Assembly (NCBI GenBank): GCA_032027045.1
Contig: JAVSMU010000001.1
Span: 729,846 to 793,845 of the forward strand
Source: Truepera sp.
GTDB taxonomy: Bacteria > Deinococcota > Deinococci > Deinococcales > Trueperaceae
DNA length: 64,000 nt
Direction of reading: 5' to 3'
The notes under the pieces are model-generated. The model ran no database searches. It was not told the DNA's origin and saw nothing but the letters and a program-made list of their open reading frames with translations. Positions 7,113 to 15,928 of the stretch are shown here, piece after piece. The position numbers and the translations under genes are program-made. How positions within the stretch are numbered: the stretch's first letter is position 1; every line of letters starts with the position of its first letter.

Positions 7113-7687
7113 GAGTCGGATTCGATGACGTGCGTGCCCGCGAAGCGGTCGCCGTAGCGGCGCCCGTCCGGAGCGGTGAGGACCAGGTAGATCTCGATGA
7201 GACCGACGATCGCGCCGACCAGGGAGAGCAGCAGCGTCAGGGCGATGATGCCGAGGAACGGGGCGTAGACGACCAAGTAGCCGAGCGAGCCCAGCGCGAG
7301 CGTCCAGTTGCGCTTGATGGAGGTGGTGAGGTCCATCTTGCCGCCGTCTTCGCGCACCACCCGCAGCTTCATCAGCTTCTTGCCCAGCGAACGCCCGTCC
7401 ATGAAGTCGAAATCGAAACCGTCACGGGTGAGGATGTACGCGAAGCCGAGCAGGCTGCCGATCACAGGAAGGGCGCTCAGCACCCCGGCGATGACCGCGT
7501 CGATGATGTACGCGATGGCGCGCTTGCCCACGTCCGGCTTCGACTGGGCCTCGGGTCCGGCGGGGGCGGCGCCTTCGGGAGGCGCTACGGGCGGCACGGG
7601 TGGCACGGGAGGGATGGGTGGAACGGGTGGGGTCTCTTTGTGGTCGTCAGACTCTGGATTGCGGTCTGAAGGCGCTTGGTCCGACAT
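7109..7687 (-). CDS. RDD-family membrane protein with a proline-rich N terminus
   Basis: A 192-residue protein. The N-terminal 60 residues are charged, then proline-rich with repeated P-P-V-P-P units. The rest is an RDD domain with the family's opening R-A-I-A-Y-I-I-D-A-V-I-A and a G-R-S-L-G-K-K-L-M-K-L-R-V segment, with about three helices. RDD proteins have been linked to ion transport, but most have no known role. The ATG at 7687 follows GGAAGGAG; the longer reading frame upstream lacks a ribosome site. Confidence 0.85.
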   Translation of the reverse strand: MSDQAPSDRNPESDDHKETPPVPPIPPVPPVPPVAPPEGAAPAGPEAQSKPDVGKRAIAYIIDAVIAGVLSALPVIGSLLGFAYILTRDGFDFDFMDGRSLGKKLMKLRVVREDGGKMDLTTSIKRNWTLALGSLGYLVVYAPFLGIIALTLLLSLVGAIVGLIEIYLVLTAPDGRRYGDRFAGTHVIESDS

Positions 7688-7896
7688 GAACCGCTCCTTC
7701 CGGGGCGTCCTGGGGTCGTTGCGTGACGTCCTGTGCGCCAGTGTAGGGCAAGCGGGCCTCGGGTGTTGTGGCACATCGGGCACGTGCCGTCGCTCACAGT
7801 CTGCCGGAGGACGTTCTCTGGGAGTGCGTCTCTCCTCGCGCCGGGCGGCCACACTAGTCGTAAGGTAGTCGGGGAGGCGCCCCTCGGCGACCATAC

Positions 7897-10068
7897 ATGG
7901 CATCTGCGCACGGTTTCTTCGTGGTACCGACCGGCCCTGGAGTGGGCCTCACCTCGGTCTGCCTCGGCCTGGTCCGGGCGCTCGAGCGTGAGGGCCTGCG
8001 GGTGGGGTTCATCAAGCCGATCAGGCAACCAGGCGATGACGAGGGCGTGGAGCGCTCCACCGAGTTCGTGCGCCGGAGCACGACGATCGAGCCTGGCGAG
8101 CCCATGCGGTACGCCGAGGCCGAGGCGCACCTCGCGGCCGGGCGGCAGTCCGAGCTCTTGCAGGCCCTGGTAGGGCGCTACGAGAAGGCCGCCGCCGGCG
8201 CCGACGTGATCATCGTCGAGGGGCTCGCGGCCACGGCCGACCACCCGAACCTGGACGGCTTGAACGCCGCGCTGGCGCGCGCGCTCGACTGCCAGTCCAT
8301 CTTCGTGGCGACACCCCAGCCGGACCTGAAGGCCCTCGACGATCGCCTGGAGCTGGCCGCCCAGTTGTTCGGGGGCGCCGGTAGCGCCCGCGTCCTCGGC
8401 GTCGTCGTCAACCAACTCAACGCCCCGAGCATGGCCGTCGTAGGCGCCACTCGCACGGGCATCCGCCTGCCGGACGTACGGCTGGACGCCGAGGCCCTGA
8501 GGACGACGCTCGGAGTCTTCCGCCACGCCGGGTTCTCGCTGTTGGGGGCCATACCGTGGAGCGCAGCCATGGTCTCGCCGCGAACTCTCGACGTGGCCAA
8601 GCACTTGGGGGCCGAGTCCATCAGCGCGGGTGAACTGGCGACGCGCCGCGTAGTCGATGTCTCGTTGGTGGCGCGCTCGGTGGCGCACATGACCCACCGC
8701 CTCAGGCCGGGCGCCCTCCTCATCACGCCGGCGGACCGTGACGACATCATCCTCGCCGCCTGCATGGCGGCGCTCAACGGCGTGCCCCTGGCCGGCCTCG
8801 TGTTGACGGGCGACATCGCCCCCAATCCGAACGTCATGAAGCTGTGTGAGAAGGCCATCGCCACCGGGCTCCCCGTGCTGGCGGTGAAGACCGACTCTTA
8901 CGTCACGGCGGCCCGCGCCGCCGCCATGAACCTCGAGGTGCCCATCGACGACGTCGAGCGCATGGAGCGCGCCATGAACGAGGTCGCGGAGAACCTCGAC
9001 ATCGGTCCGCTGAAGGCGCGCTTGCGCATCAGCCGCGAGCTGCGCCTCTCGCCACCCGCCTTCTTGTACCGCCTGGTGGAGCTCTCACGCGCGGCCGACA
9101 AACGCATCGTGCTTCCAGAGGGCGATGAGCCACGGACAGTGTTGGCGGCCGTCGAGTGCGGCGAGCGTGGCATAGCCACCTGCGTCCTGCTCGGCGATCC
9201 GGCCGAGGTCCACCGTGTGGCCGAGGCACAAGGGGTCGCGTTAGGCAAGGGCGTGGAAGTGATAGAACCCACCGACGACCTGCGGGAACGGTACGTGGCG
9301 GCCATGGTCGAGCTCCGCAAGCACAAGGGCCTCACCCAAGACGGCGCGCGCAACCAGCTGCGCGACAACGTGGTGCTGGGCACCATGATGCTGGCTCTCG
9401 GCGAGGTCGACGGCCTCGTGTCGGGCGCCACGCATACGACGGCGAACACGGTGCGCCCCGCCCTGCAACTGATCAAGACCCACGAAGAAGCCAAGCTCGT
9501 CTCGTCGGTCTTCTTCATGTGCCTCCCGGATCAGGTGCTCGTATACGGCGACTGCGCCGTGAACCCCGACCCCGACGCCGAAGAACTGGCCGACATCGCC
9601 ATCCAGTCGGCCGACTCGGCGGCGGCCTTCGGGATCGAGCCGCGCGTGGCGCTCCTCAGCTACTCGACCGGCACCTCGGGTGAGGGGGCCGACGTCGACA
9701 AGGTGCGCGAGGCCACGCGCATCGCCAGGGAGCGCCGCCCCGACCTCGTGCTGGACGGTCCCCTCCAGTACGACGCCGCGACCGTTCCCAGCGTCGCCGT
9801 CAGCAAGGCACCGGACAGCCCGGTGGCAGGCAGGGCGACGGTGCTCATCTTCCCGGACCTCAACAGCGGCAACGCCACCTACAAGGCGGTTCAGCGTTCG
9901 GCCGGCGTCGTTTCCGTCGGTCCCATGCTGCAGGGGCTGAGACGGCCCGTCAACGACCTGTCGCGCGGGGCCCTAGTGGACGACATCGTCTACACCATCG
10001 CGCTAACGGCCATCCAGGCAACGGCCACGCCGGGAAGCAGTGAGCCCGCTGCCTCGCCGAGCGCCTAG
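7897..10068 (+). CDS. pta: Phosphate acetyltransferase (long form with DRTGG domain)
   Basis: A 723-residue enzyme that interconverts acetyl-CoA plus phosphate and acetyl phosphate plus CoA. Three parts are seen: an N-terminal BioD-like P-loop domain (about 1-220, degenerate), a DRTGG domain (about 225-340), and the catalytic PTA_PTB domain (about 385-705) with V-L-P-E-G-D-E-P-R-T, G-L-V-S-G-A-T-H-T-T and F-P-D-L-N-S-G-N. This is the long form of E. coli-like enzymes, whose N-terminal parts are regulatory. A TAAGGT box is at 7861-7866 and GGGGAGG at 7871-7877, rather far from the ATG. No acetate kinase gene follows. The 3' end overlaps the glycosylase gene by 4 bp. Confidence 0.95.
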   Translation: MASAHGFFVVPTGPGVGLTSVCLGLVRALEREGLRVGFIKPIRQPGDDEGVERSTEFVRRSTTIEPGEPMRYAEAEAHLAAGRQSELLQALVGRYEKAAAGADVIIVEGLAATADHPNLDGLNAALARALDCQSIFVATPQPDLKALDDRLELAAQLFGGAGSARVLGVVVNQLNAPSMAVVGATRTGIRLPDVRLDAEALRTTLGVFRHAGFSLLGAIPWSAAMVSPRTLDVAKHLGAESISAGELATRRVVDVSLVARSVAHMTHRLRPGALLITPADRDDIILAACMAALNGVPLAGLVLTGDIAPNPNVMKLCEKAIATGLPVLAVKTDSYVTAARAAAMNLEVPIDDVERMERAMNEVAENLDIGPLKARLRISRELRLSPPAFLYRLVELSRAADKRIVLPEGDEPRTVLAAVECGERGIATCVLLGDPAEVHRVAEAQGVALGKGVEVIEPTDDLRERYVAAMVELRKHKGLTQDGARNQLRDNVVLGTMMLALGEVDGLVSGATHTTANTVRPALQLIKTHEEAKLVSSVFFMCLPDQVLVYGDCAVNPDPDAEELADIAIQSADSAAAFGIEPRVALLSYSTGTSGEGADVDKVREATRIARERRPDLVLDGPLQYDAATVPSVAVSKAPDSPVAGRATVLIFPDLNSGNATYKAVQRSAGVVSVGPMLQGLRRPVNDLSRGALVDDIVYTIALTAIQATATPGSSEPAASPSA

Positions 10069-11027
10069 CCGACCGGCAGGTCACGCACGCGTGGGTAGGC
10101 CTTCAAGTACCTGAGCCATAGCCCCTGGAGCCAGCCGTACCGCTCCGCCAGCTCCCGGGCCGTGCCCTTCGCCGGGGTCAGTCCGCCGGTGTAGACGGCG
10201 CCGATGGCGTCGAGGGCACCGGTGTCGCGCCAGGGGACGCGCTCGTAGCGCCCGAGGCCGCGCCACGCCACCTGCTCCGCCGACCAGGGCCCCAAGCCCG
10301 GCAGGCCGCTCAGCCACTTGAACAGGTCGTCGTAGGCGGCCGTTCGCAGCCACTGCTCGTCCATCTCCTCGAACGCCTCGGCGAGGCCCCTGAGGCGGTC
10401 GACCTTGCGCAGGTTGTTGGTGGCCGCGAGCAGGGCCGGCCGTGAGCCGTCGTCCAGGGCCAGTGGGGTGGGGAACGCGCCAAGCGTGCCGGCCCCGTCG
10501 GGCGAGGCAACCTGGGTTCCCAGGTACTCCACCAAGCGCTCCGCGCTGGCCCGCGCGAAGGCCGCCGGCGTGCGCTGCCTGATCACCGTCCAACAGGCCG
10601 CCGCGAAGGCCGAGCTGAACAGGGGCGGGTGGAAGCCCGCCAGGCGCTCCACGACCGGCTCGAACGGCGGGTCCGCGGCCGTCAGCAAGGGAGTGGTGTC
10701 GAGGTCGAGGGCGAAGCGCCACGACAACTCGCGGGCCGCGTGCAAGGCGTCCGTTCCCGAGAGCGGCTTAGGGGCGTGGACCGTGGCGCTCAGCGTGGCC
10801 GGGCCACCGGACGCAGGCCGCACCTCGACGGCTACGGGGCCGGCGGCCGGCAGCTCCAGGGCCAGGAACCAACCAGCACCGTCGCTCGCGGGTCGGCCTG
10901 CGTCGCCGGCGCCGGCCCAGCCCCGCAGCGCCAGGAGCGTATGGCGCCAGTTGAAGGGGGGTGTCGCCGTCAGCGTCAGGTGAGAGCTCGAGGCGCCGCT
11001 GCTACTTGTGGGCTCGCTGGTTCGCAC
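10065..11027 (-). CDS. DNA-3-methyladenine glycosylase II (AlkA-like)
   Basis: A 320-residue base-excision repair glycosylase for alkylated purines. The C-terminal half has the helix-hairpin-helix-GPD motif: L-P-G-L-G-P-W-S-A-E-Q-V, followed by R-V-P-W-R-D-T-G, whose aspartate is the catalytic residue. The N-terminal half fits the beta domain of AlkA. The start is a GTG with TAGGCT 6 nt before it. It is divergent from mutS2, so two DNA repair genes share a promoter region of about 40 bp. A second alkylation-repair gene (O6-methylguanine transferase) is at 46.9 kb. Confidence 0.88.
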   Translation of the reverse strand: MRTSEPTSSSGASSSHLTLTATPPFNWRHTLLALRGWAGAGDAGRPASDGAGWFLALELPAAGPVAVEVRPASGGPATLSATVHAPKPLSGTDALHAARELSWRFALDLDTTPLLTAADPPFEPVVERLAGFHPPLFSSAFAAACWTVIRQRTPAAFARASAERLVEYLGTQVASPDGAGTLGAFPTPLALDDGSRPALLAATNNLRKVDRLRGLAEAFEEMDEQWLRTAAYDDLFKWLSGLPGLGPWSAEQVAWRGLGRYERVPWRDTGALDAIGAVYTGGLTPAKGTARELAERYGWLQGLWLRYLKAYPRVRDLPVG

Positions 11028-11033
11028 CCGGGC

Positions 11034-11039
11034 AGCCTA
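11034..11039 (-). promoter_or_regulatory. Leaderless -10 box of the alkA-like gene
   Basis: TAGGCT on the minus strand ends 6 nt before the GTG at 11027. The mutS2 box begins 16 bp away on the other strand. Confidence 0.65.
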
Positions 11040-11054
11040 ACCGGGAGCGGCCCG

Positions 11055-11060
11055 TATACT
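11055..11060 (+). promoter_or_regulatory. Leaderless -10 box of mutS2
   Basis: TATACT ends 8 nt before a TTG at 11069 (11 nt before a second TTG at 11072). It decides the start of mutS2 against a longer in-frame start upstream. Confidence 0.7.
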
Positions 11061-11068
11061 TGGGCGCC

Positions 11069-13384
11069 TTGTTGGTCACGAACTCATCCCTCGAGAAACT
11101 CTCGTTCGATCGCGTGAGGTCGGCCCTCGCCGAGCGGGCAGGGACCTTCATGGGCGCCGAACTGGCGCGCGCCCTCGCGCCTCACCTCGAGGAGGCGGAG
11201 GCGGAGCGCGCCCTGGACCGCGTGGCCGAGGTCGTCGACGGGGGTTACCTGACGCTCGGCGGCATAGAGGACATCCGTGGCGCCTTGCAGCGCGTGCGCG
11301 ACGGCCAGCTGTTAGACGGCACGGAGATCCTCTCGATCGCTTACAGCATGGACGGGGCGGCCACGTTGCGGCGCGCGATCCTCACCTCCCAGCGTGCGGC
11401 CCTGAGCGAGTTGGCCATGGAGATCGGCACGTTCGACGGGGTGCTGCGGCTCGTGCGCGAGCAGCTCGACCCCGACGGCAACGTGCGTGACGATGCCACG
11501 CCCAAGCTCCACGACATCCGCAGGCGCCTCAACCCGATCCGGGGCCGCATCCGCGAGCGGCTCACGCGGCTGCTGCAGCAGTACTCCGAGTACGTCCAGG
11601 ACCCGATCATCACGCTCAGGCGTGACCGCTACGTCATCCCCATCAAGGCCAATCACCAGGCGCGCGTGCCCGGACTGGCCCTCGACCGCTCCGACTCGGG
11701 GGCGACCGTTTTCATGGAGCCCGCGGGCGTGGTGGACCTCAACAACGAGCTCGCGATCCTGGAGATGGAGGAGCGCGACGAGGTCCGGCGCATCCTGTTG
11801 GCCCTCGGAAGGCGGCTAGCCGACGAGCCCCGCCTCGACGAAAGCATGGACGTGGTGGCCCGCCTCGACCTGGTCAATGCCAGCGCGAGGCTGGCCAACG
11901 AGTGGCGGCTCGCGCGGCCCGCCTTCGACCCTGCCGGGCGCGTCAGGCTCATCGGCGCGCGTCACCCCCTCGTGCCCGATTGCGTACCCAACGACGTAAT
12001 GCTAGACGCCAAGCAGCGCCTCCTGATCGTCACCGGACCCAACGCCGGCGGCAAGACGGTACTCCTGAAGACGGTGGGCCTGGCCGCGGTCATGGCCTAC
12101 GCCGGGCTCTTCGTGGCCGCCGCTGCGGCCAAGCAGCCGCTCCTGCCGCGCACGCGGGAGCTACTGACCGACATCGGCGACGAGCAGAGCATCGAAGCGA
12201 GCCTCAGCACCTACGCGGGCCACCTTCGCAACCTTCGCGCCATTGCCGAGAAGGCCGACGAGCAAACGCTGGTGCTGATCGACGAACTGGGCTCGGGAAC
12301 CGACCCCGACGAGGGCGCGGCGATCTCGCAGGCCATCCTCGAGGCGGTCGTGAGGTCGAGCGCCAGGGGCCTGGTCACCACACACCTAGCACCGCTCAAG
12401 GTCTTCGCCAGCGACACCCCTGGCGTTACGAACGCCGCCATGCGCTTCGACGTGGACGCCCTCAGACCCACCTACCAGCTGGTGGTGGGCCAACCGGGAC
12501 GCAGCTACGCCCTCGCCATAGCGGAGCGCCTCGGCCTGGCTCACGACTTGCTGGAACGGGCCTCCGAACTCCTCGGCCCCGAGGGCGAGCGCTTGGAGAG
12601 CCTCCTCCTCACGCTCGAGGCGCAACGCGACGAGTTGCGAGCGAGGTTGGACGAGGCCCGGACCGCGAGCGAGCAGGCGGCGCGGGAGGCCGAGCTGTTG
12701 AGGGAGCAGATCGCGAGGCTGCGAGGCCGCGAGGACGAGCTGATGGCGGCCGCGGCTCAGAGAGCTGAGGCGGTCCTCCAGGACACGCTCCAACAGGCAG
12801 CGAGGCTCAAGCGCAGCGCCCGTGAGGAGCCCGAGTCGCGCTCCAGGGCCCTGGAGGAGATCGGCAAGCTGAAACGCCAGGCGAAGGTGATGGCCGGTGG
12901 TGCGCGCCGGCCGACAACCTCGGATGAAGAGGGTAGAGCCGACCCCTTCGCGGTGGGCGCGCGCGTGCGGGTCGAGAGTTACGGCGCGGAGGGTCCCGTG
13001 CTCGAGCGGCGGGGCGATCAAGTCGTCGTTCAACTGGGGCTCATCAAGGTCGAGGTGCCGTTGAGCGACTGCCGCCCCGTGAAGGCGCCCGAGAAGAAGC
13101 GCACCGGGGCGGCGCCGTTGGCGATGACTCAGGCCGTTGCGCCAAGGGAGCTGAACCTGCGCGGGGAGCGCGTCGAGGCGGGCCTCGAACAGCTGCGCGA
13201 CTTCCTCCTCGAGGCCCACGCGCTGAAGCTCGAATCCGTGCGCATCGTGCACGGCAAGGGCACGGGCGCCCTGCGCGACGCCGTGCGCCACTACCTGAAG
13301 AGTGACAAGAACGTCGAGCGCTTCGAGGACGCCGTGCCGTACGAGGGCGGCCATGGCGTTACCGTGGCGTACCTGCGCCGCTGA
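11069..13384 (+). CDS. mutS2: Endonuclease MutS2
   Basis: A 771-residue MutS-family ATPase that lacks the mismatch-binding domain. It has the helical core, the ATPase domain with Walker A G-P-N-A-G-G-K-T and the D-E-L-G-S-G-T-D-P Walker B, a long coiled coil (about 515-620), and a C-terminal Smr nuclease domain (L-N-L-R-G-E-R-V ... H-G-K-G-T-G-A-L-R). MutS2 has been tied to suppression of recombination and to rescue of collided ribosomes. The TTG at 11069 is chosen because N-S-S-L-E-K-L is where the family starts and a TATACT box lies 8 nt upstream. Confidence 0.95.
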   Translation: MLVTNSSLEKLSFDRVRSALAERAGTFMGAELARALAPHLEEAEAERALDRVAEVVDGGYLTLGGIEDIRGALQRVRDGQLLDGTEILSIAYSMDGAATLRRAILTSQRAALSELAMEIGTFDGVLRLVREQLDPDGNVRDDATPKLHDIRRRLNPIRGRIRERLTRLLQQYSEYVQDPIITLRRDRYVIPIKANHQARVPGLALDRSDSGATVFMEPAGVVDLNNELAILEMEERDEVRRILLALGRRLADEPRLDESMDVVARLDLVNASARLANEWRLARPAFDPAGRVRLIGARHPLVPDCVPNDVMLDAKQRLLIVTGPNAGGKTVLLKTVGLAAVMAYAGLFVAAAAAKQPLLPRTRELLTDIGDEQSIEASLSTYAGHLRNLRAIAEKADEQTLVLIDELGSGTDPDEGAAISQAILEAVVRSSARGLVTTHLAPLKVFASDTPGVTNAAMRFDVDALRPTYQLVVGQPGRSYALAIAERLGLAHDLLERASELLGPEGERLESLLLTLEAQRDELRARLDEARTASEQAAREAELLREQIARLRGREDELMAAAAQRAEAVLQDTLQQAARLKRSAREEPESRSRALEEIGKLKRQAKVMAGGARRPTTSDEEGRADPFAVGARVRVESYGAEGPVLERRGDQVVVQLGLIKVEVPLSDCRPVKAPEKKRTGAAPLAMTQAVAPRELNLRGERVEAGLEQLRDFLLEAHALKLESVRIVHGKGTGALRDAVRHYLKSDKNVERFEDAVPYEGGHGVTVAYLRR

Positions 13385-13444
13385 ACCAGCCTTGTGGCCA
13401 ACCCGGAGGCGCCGCTGACCCTCCGCCATCTGCACCCCATCTGC

Positions 13445-13450
13445 GATACT
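13445..13450 (+). promoter_or_regulatory. Leaderless -10 box of the HAD phosphatase gene
   Basis: GATACT ends 6 nt before the ATG at 13457, no Shine-Dalgarno. Confidence 0.6.
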
Positions 13451-13456
13451 CGGACC

Positions 13457-14101
13457 ATGACCCGCCGCAGCGCCATAGTGTTCGACCTGGACGGGACCCT
13501 CGTCGATTCCCTCGACGACATCCTCGACAGCTTCCTCGCCGCCTTCGACGCCGTGGGCTTGCCCAGACCCGAGCGAGCGGCCGCACGCGCCCTGGTGGGC
13601 AGGCCGCTGGGGGAGATGTACTCCCCGTTCGCCCCGGCGGAGGCGCTGGCCCCTCTCGAGTCCGCTTACCGCGAACATTATCCTCGCCACTTCGTGACAA
13701 GGACGCGGCCGTTCCCCGGGGTGCTCGACCTCCTCGGGCAACTAGGGGAACGGGGCTACTCGCGCGTGGTGGCGACGACCAAGCGACCCGACGCCGCCCG
13801 CGCGCTGGTCGAGGCCGTCGGGCTGGCTGGACTACTCGACCACGTGCAGGGCACGGAGGGCTTCCCTCACAAGCCGGCGCCCGACGTCATCCTGAGGGGC
13901 TTGGCGGCGGTCGGGGGCGCGGGCGAGTGGATGGTTGGCGACACCGTATCGGACATCGAGGCCGGCCGAGCAGCGGGGCTGAAGACCTACGCGGTCACGT
14001 GGGGAACGCACGACGCTGAAGCGTTGGCGAGTGTGGGCCCCGACGCGCTCGAGGCCACCCTCACGCCCCTCCTGCACCTGCTGGACGTCACGGACGGTTA
14101 G
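13457..14101 (+). CDS. HAD-family phosphatase (phosphoglycolate phosphatase-like)
   Basis: A 214-residue haloacid-dehalogenase-type hydrolase. Motif I is V-F-D-L-D-G-T-L-V-D-S near the N terminus, motif II is the A-T-T-K-R-P segment, and motif IV is M-V-G-D-T-V-S-D-I-E-A. The small helical cap after motif I fits the Gph/PgmB subclass, which acts on phosphoglycolate or sugar phosphates; the substrate is not fixed by sequence. The ATG follows a GATACT box by 6 nt. Its stop codon TAG is shared with the -10 box of the next gene. Confidence 0.85.
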   Translation: MTRRSAIVFDLDGTLVDSLDDILDSFLAAFDAVGLPRPERAAARALVGRPLGEMYSPFAPAEALAPLESAYREHYPRHFVTRTRPFPGVLDLLGQLGERGYSRVVATTKRPDAARALVEAVGLAGLLDHVQGTEGFPHKPAPDVILRGLAAVGGAGEWMVGDTVSDIEAGRAAGLKTYAVTWGTHDAEALASVGPDALEATLTPLLHLLDVTDG

Positions 14102-14104
14102 GCT
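14099..14104 (+). promoter_or_regulatory. Leaderless -10 box of the LOG-family gene, overlapping a stop codon
   Basis: TAGGCT ends 6 nt before the ATG at 14111, and its first three bases are the stop codon of the phosphatase gene. Confidence 0.6.
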
Positions 14105-14110
14105 GATCGC

Positions 14111-14797
14111 ATGAACGGCATCGAGAAACAGTACGTCATCGACGCCCTCGCCGAGGACTCATGGCGCATGTTCCGGATCATGGGGGAGTTCGTCCAGGGG
14201 TTCGAGGAGATGGCCGACGTCGGGAAGGCCGTTACTGTGTTCGGCTCCGCGCGCCTGCAGCCCGGCAGTGACCTGTACGAGAAGGCCAGGCGCCTGGGGG
14301 CCGACATGACCAAGGAGGGCTACACCATGCTCACTGGCGGTGGCCCTGGGATCATGGAGGGGGCGAACCGGGGCGCCATGGAGGCCGGCGGCCGCAGCAT
14401 GGGCCTCAACATCGACCTCCCGCACGAGCAGTCGCCGAACCCGTACCAGACGGACACGCTCAAGTTCAAGTACTTCTTCGTCCGCAAGGTGATGCTGGTC
14501 AAGTACTCGACCGCCTTCGTCGTCTTTCCCGGCGGTTTCGGGACCATCGACGAGTTGTTCGAGGCGCTGACGCTCATCCAGACGCACAAGATCAAGCCGT
14601 TCCCCGTCTACCTGGTGGGCGTCGAGTTCTGGCGCGGGCTGCTGCAGTGGCTGCAGGGCACGCTGCTGCGCCTGGGCACCATCTCGGAGGGCGACCTCCA
14701 CCTGTTCAAGGTCGTGGACGACATCAGCACCATCCCGGACGAGATAGAGGCCTATTACCGCAACTCGAACATGGCGGGCTTCAACCTGCCCTGGTGA
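14111..14797 (+). CDS. LOG-family nucleoside 5'-monophosphate phosphoribohydrolase
   Basis: A 228-residue Rossmann-fold protein of the LOG (TIGR00730) family. It has both signatures: G-G-G-P-G-I-M-E-G-A-N-R-G and P-G-G-F-G-T-I-D-E-L-F-E, which form the ribose-phosphate pocket. Members cleave nucleoside monophosphates to a base and ribose 5-phosphate; the cytokinin-type substrate known from plants and some bacteria should not be assumed here. Read from its own leaderless promoter. Confidence 0.9.
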   Translation: MNGIEKQYVIDALAEDSWRMFRIMGEFVQGFEEMADVGKAVTVFGSARLQPGSDLYEKARRLGADMTKEGYTMLTGGGPGIMEGANRGAMEAGGRSMGLNIDLPHEQSPNPYQTDTLKFKYFFVRKVMLVKYSTAFVVFPGGFGTIDELFEALTLIQTHKIKPFPVYLVGVEFWRGLLQWLQGTLLRLGTISEGDLHLFKVVDDISTIPDEIEAYYRNSNMAGFNLPW

Positions 14798-14808
14798 CTT
14801 GTCGGGCG

Positions 14809-15897
14809 TCAGTCGTGATACGGCGGCAATGCCGCCACGCCGAACACCTGGGCCGCCAGGCTCCAGATCTGCTCCGGTTCCATGCCGGCACCCAGGTACT
14901 CGCCGTTCGGCTGCCAGACCTCCACGTGCGGGTGAGGGCCGTCGTGGGTGCCCTGGGCCGCCTCGATGGTGCCTGAGTTGCCGGTCGAGCCGATGATCTC
15001 GCCCTGTCTCACGAAGACGCCCTCGCGGATGCCCTCCGCCACTGCGGAGAGGTGCGCGTAACGCGTGACGAAACCGCCAGCGTGCCGGATCCAGACCTGG
15101 CGGCCCCTGAGGCGGTCGAGGATCTCGGGTGGCGTGTCCAGCATGCTCGAGGCCTCGGCCACCAGTTCGTCGTACGCCTTCAGGTCGTTCTCGACGTAGT
15201 CGCGATCGGCGCGGATGACGACGCCGTCGGCCACGGCGACGATCGGCGTGCCGTAGCCGATATCCACGCTGACCGTGCCGTCGTAGAAGTCGAAGCCCTC
15301 GTGGTAGCCGTTGCGGTAGGCGCGCCGGGCACCGGGTAGGTGGCTGCGGCGTGAGCTGATGGTGGCCCCCTCCACCGGCACTATGTACCCGGTCGGCCAG
15401 CCCTTCACGAAGGGTCGTTCCGCCGCCTCCCGAAGGCGGGGGAGGACTCCGGAGGTGCGCACGGCCGGGTTCTCTTGAGCGCGGTCGGCCGCGTTCTTGC
15501 CGGCGGCGTCCTTCAGGGTCGGATTGGCCCCGGCGTTCATGAGGTAGAGGACCTCCGAGGGCGTGCCCGCAGCGGCGGCCAGCATCAGGGCGGTGGAGCC
15601 GTTGGCGGTGACCTCGTCGATCCCGGCACGCGCGGCCAACAGGGCGTCCATCACCGAGACCGGGGCGTGGTTCCGGACGGCGGCCATGAGGACCGTGTAA
15701 CCGTCCATGTCACGAGCGTTCACGTCGGCGCCGCCCCCCAGAGCCGCAGTTACCGCCTCGACGTCCGCCGACTCCAAGGCGCTGAACAGGCTGGGCTTGG
15801 CAGGTTCCGGCGTACCGCCGAAGGGCGGGAGCCCGAGAGCCCAGAGGGCCACCCCGGCCACCACCACCGACGCGAGCACTGCTGCCACTATCCGCAT
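14809..15897 (-). CDS. Ankyrin-repeat / M23 metallopeptidase fusion protein
   Basis: A 362-residue exported protein. An N-terminal hydrophobic anchor (about 1-25) is followed by about three ankyrin repeats (roughly 35-140; G-A-D-V-N-A-R-D-M-D-G-Y-T-V-L-M-A-A-V is typical) and then an M23 peptidase domain. The zinc site is recognisable as H-E-G-F-D-F-Y-D and the terminal H-P-H-V-E-V, and the G-x-S-T-G-N-S-G-T turn is present. It should cut peptidoglycan cross-bridges outside the membrane. Joining ankyrin repeats to an M23 domain is rare to my knowledge; the repeats may hold the enzyme to a partner. Leaderless start 6 nt after TAGCAT. Confidence 0.85.
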   Translation of the reverse strand: MRIVAAVLASVVVAGVALWALGLPPFGGTPEPAKPSLFSALESADVEAVTAALGGGADVNARDMDGYTVLMAAVRNHAPVSVMDALLAARAGIDEVTANGSTALMLAAAAGTPSEVLYLMNAGANPTLKDAAGKNAADRAQENPAVRTSGVLPRLREAAERPFVKGWPTGYIVPVEGATISSRRSHLPGARRAYRNGYHEGFDFYDGTVSVDIGYGTPIVAVADGVVIRADRDYVENDLKAYDELVAEASSMLDTPPEILDRLRGRQVWIRHAGGFVTRYAHLSAVAEGIREGVFVRQGEIIGSTGNSGTIEAAQGTHDGPHPHVEVWQPNGEYLGAGMEPEQIWSLAAQVFGVAALPPYHD

Positions 15898-15903
15898 GCC
15901 TCA

Positions 15904-15909
15904 ATGCTA
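15904..15909 (-). promoter_or_regulatory. Leaderless -10 box of the ankyrin-M23 gene
   Basis: TAGCAT (minus strand) ends 6 nt before the ATG at 15897. The divergent MATE box begins 5 bp away. Confidence 0.65.
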
Positions 15910-15913
15910 CCGC

Positions 15914-15919
15914 TACACT
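15914..15919 (+). promoter_or_regulatory. -10 box of the MATE transporter gene
   Basis: TACACT ends 9 nt before the ATG at 15929; the two divergent boxes are only 4 bp apart, so the promoters must compete for polymerase. Confidence 0.6.
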
Positions 15920-15928
15920 CGTTCGGTT

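Noticed and set aside
7109-7687. Proline-rich P-P-V-P-P run as a frameshift or assembly error
   Set aside because: The reading frame continues cleanly into a normal RDD domain, and such linkers are common in this family.
12386-13741. Open frame of 451 codons antisense to mutS2 and the HAD gene
   Set aside because: It covers two well-supported genes and has low-complexity composition typical of antisense frames in GC-rich DNA.
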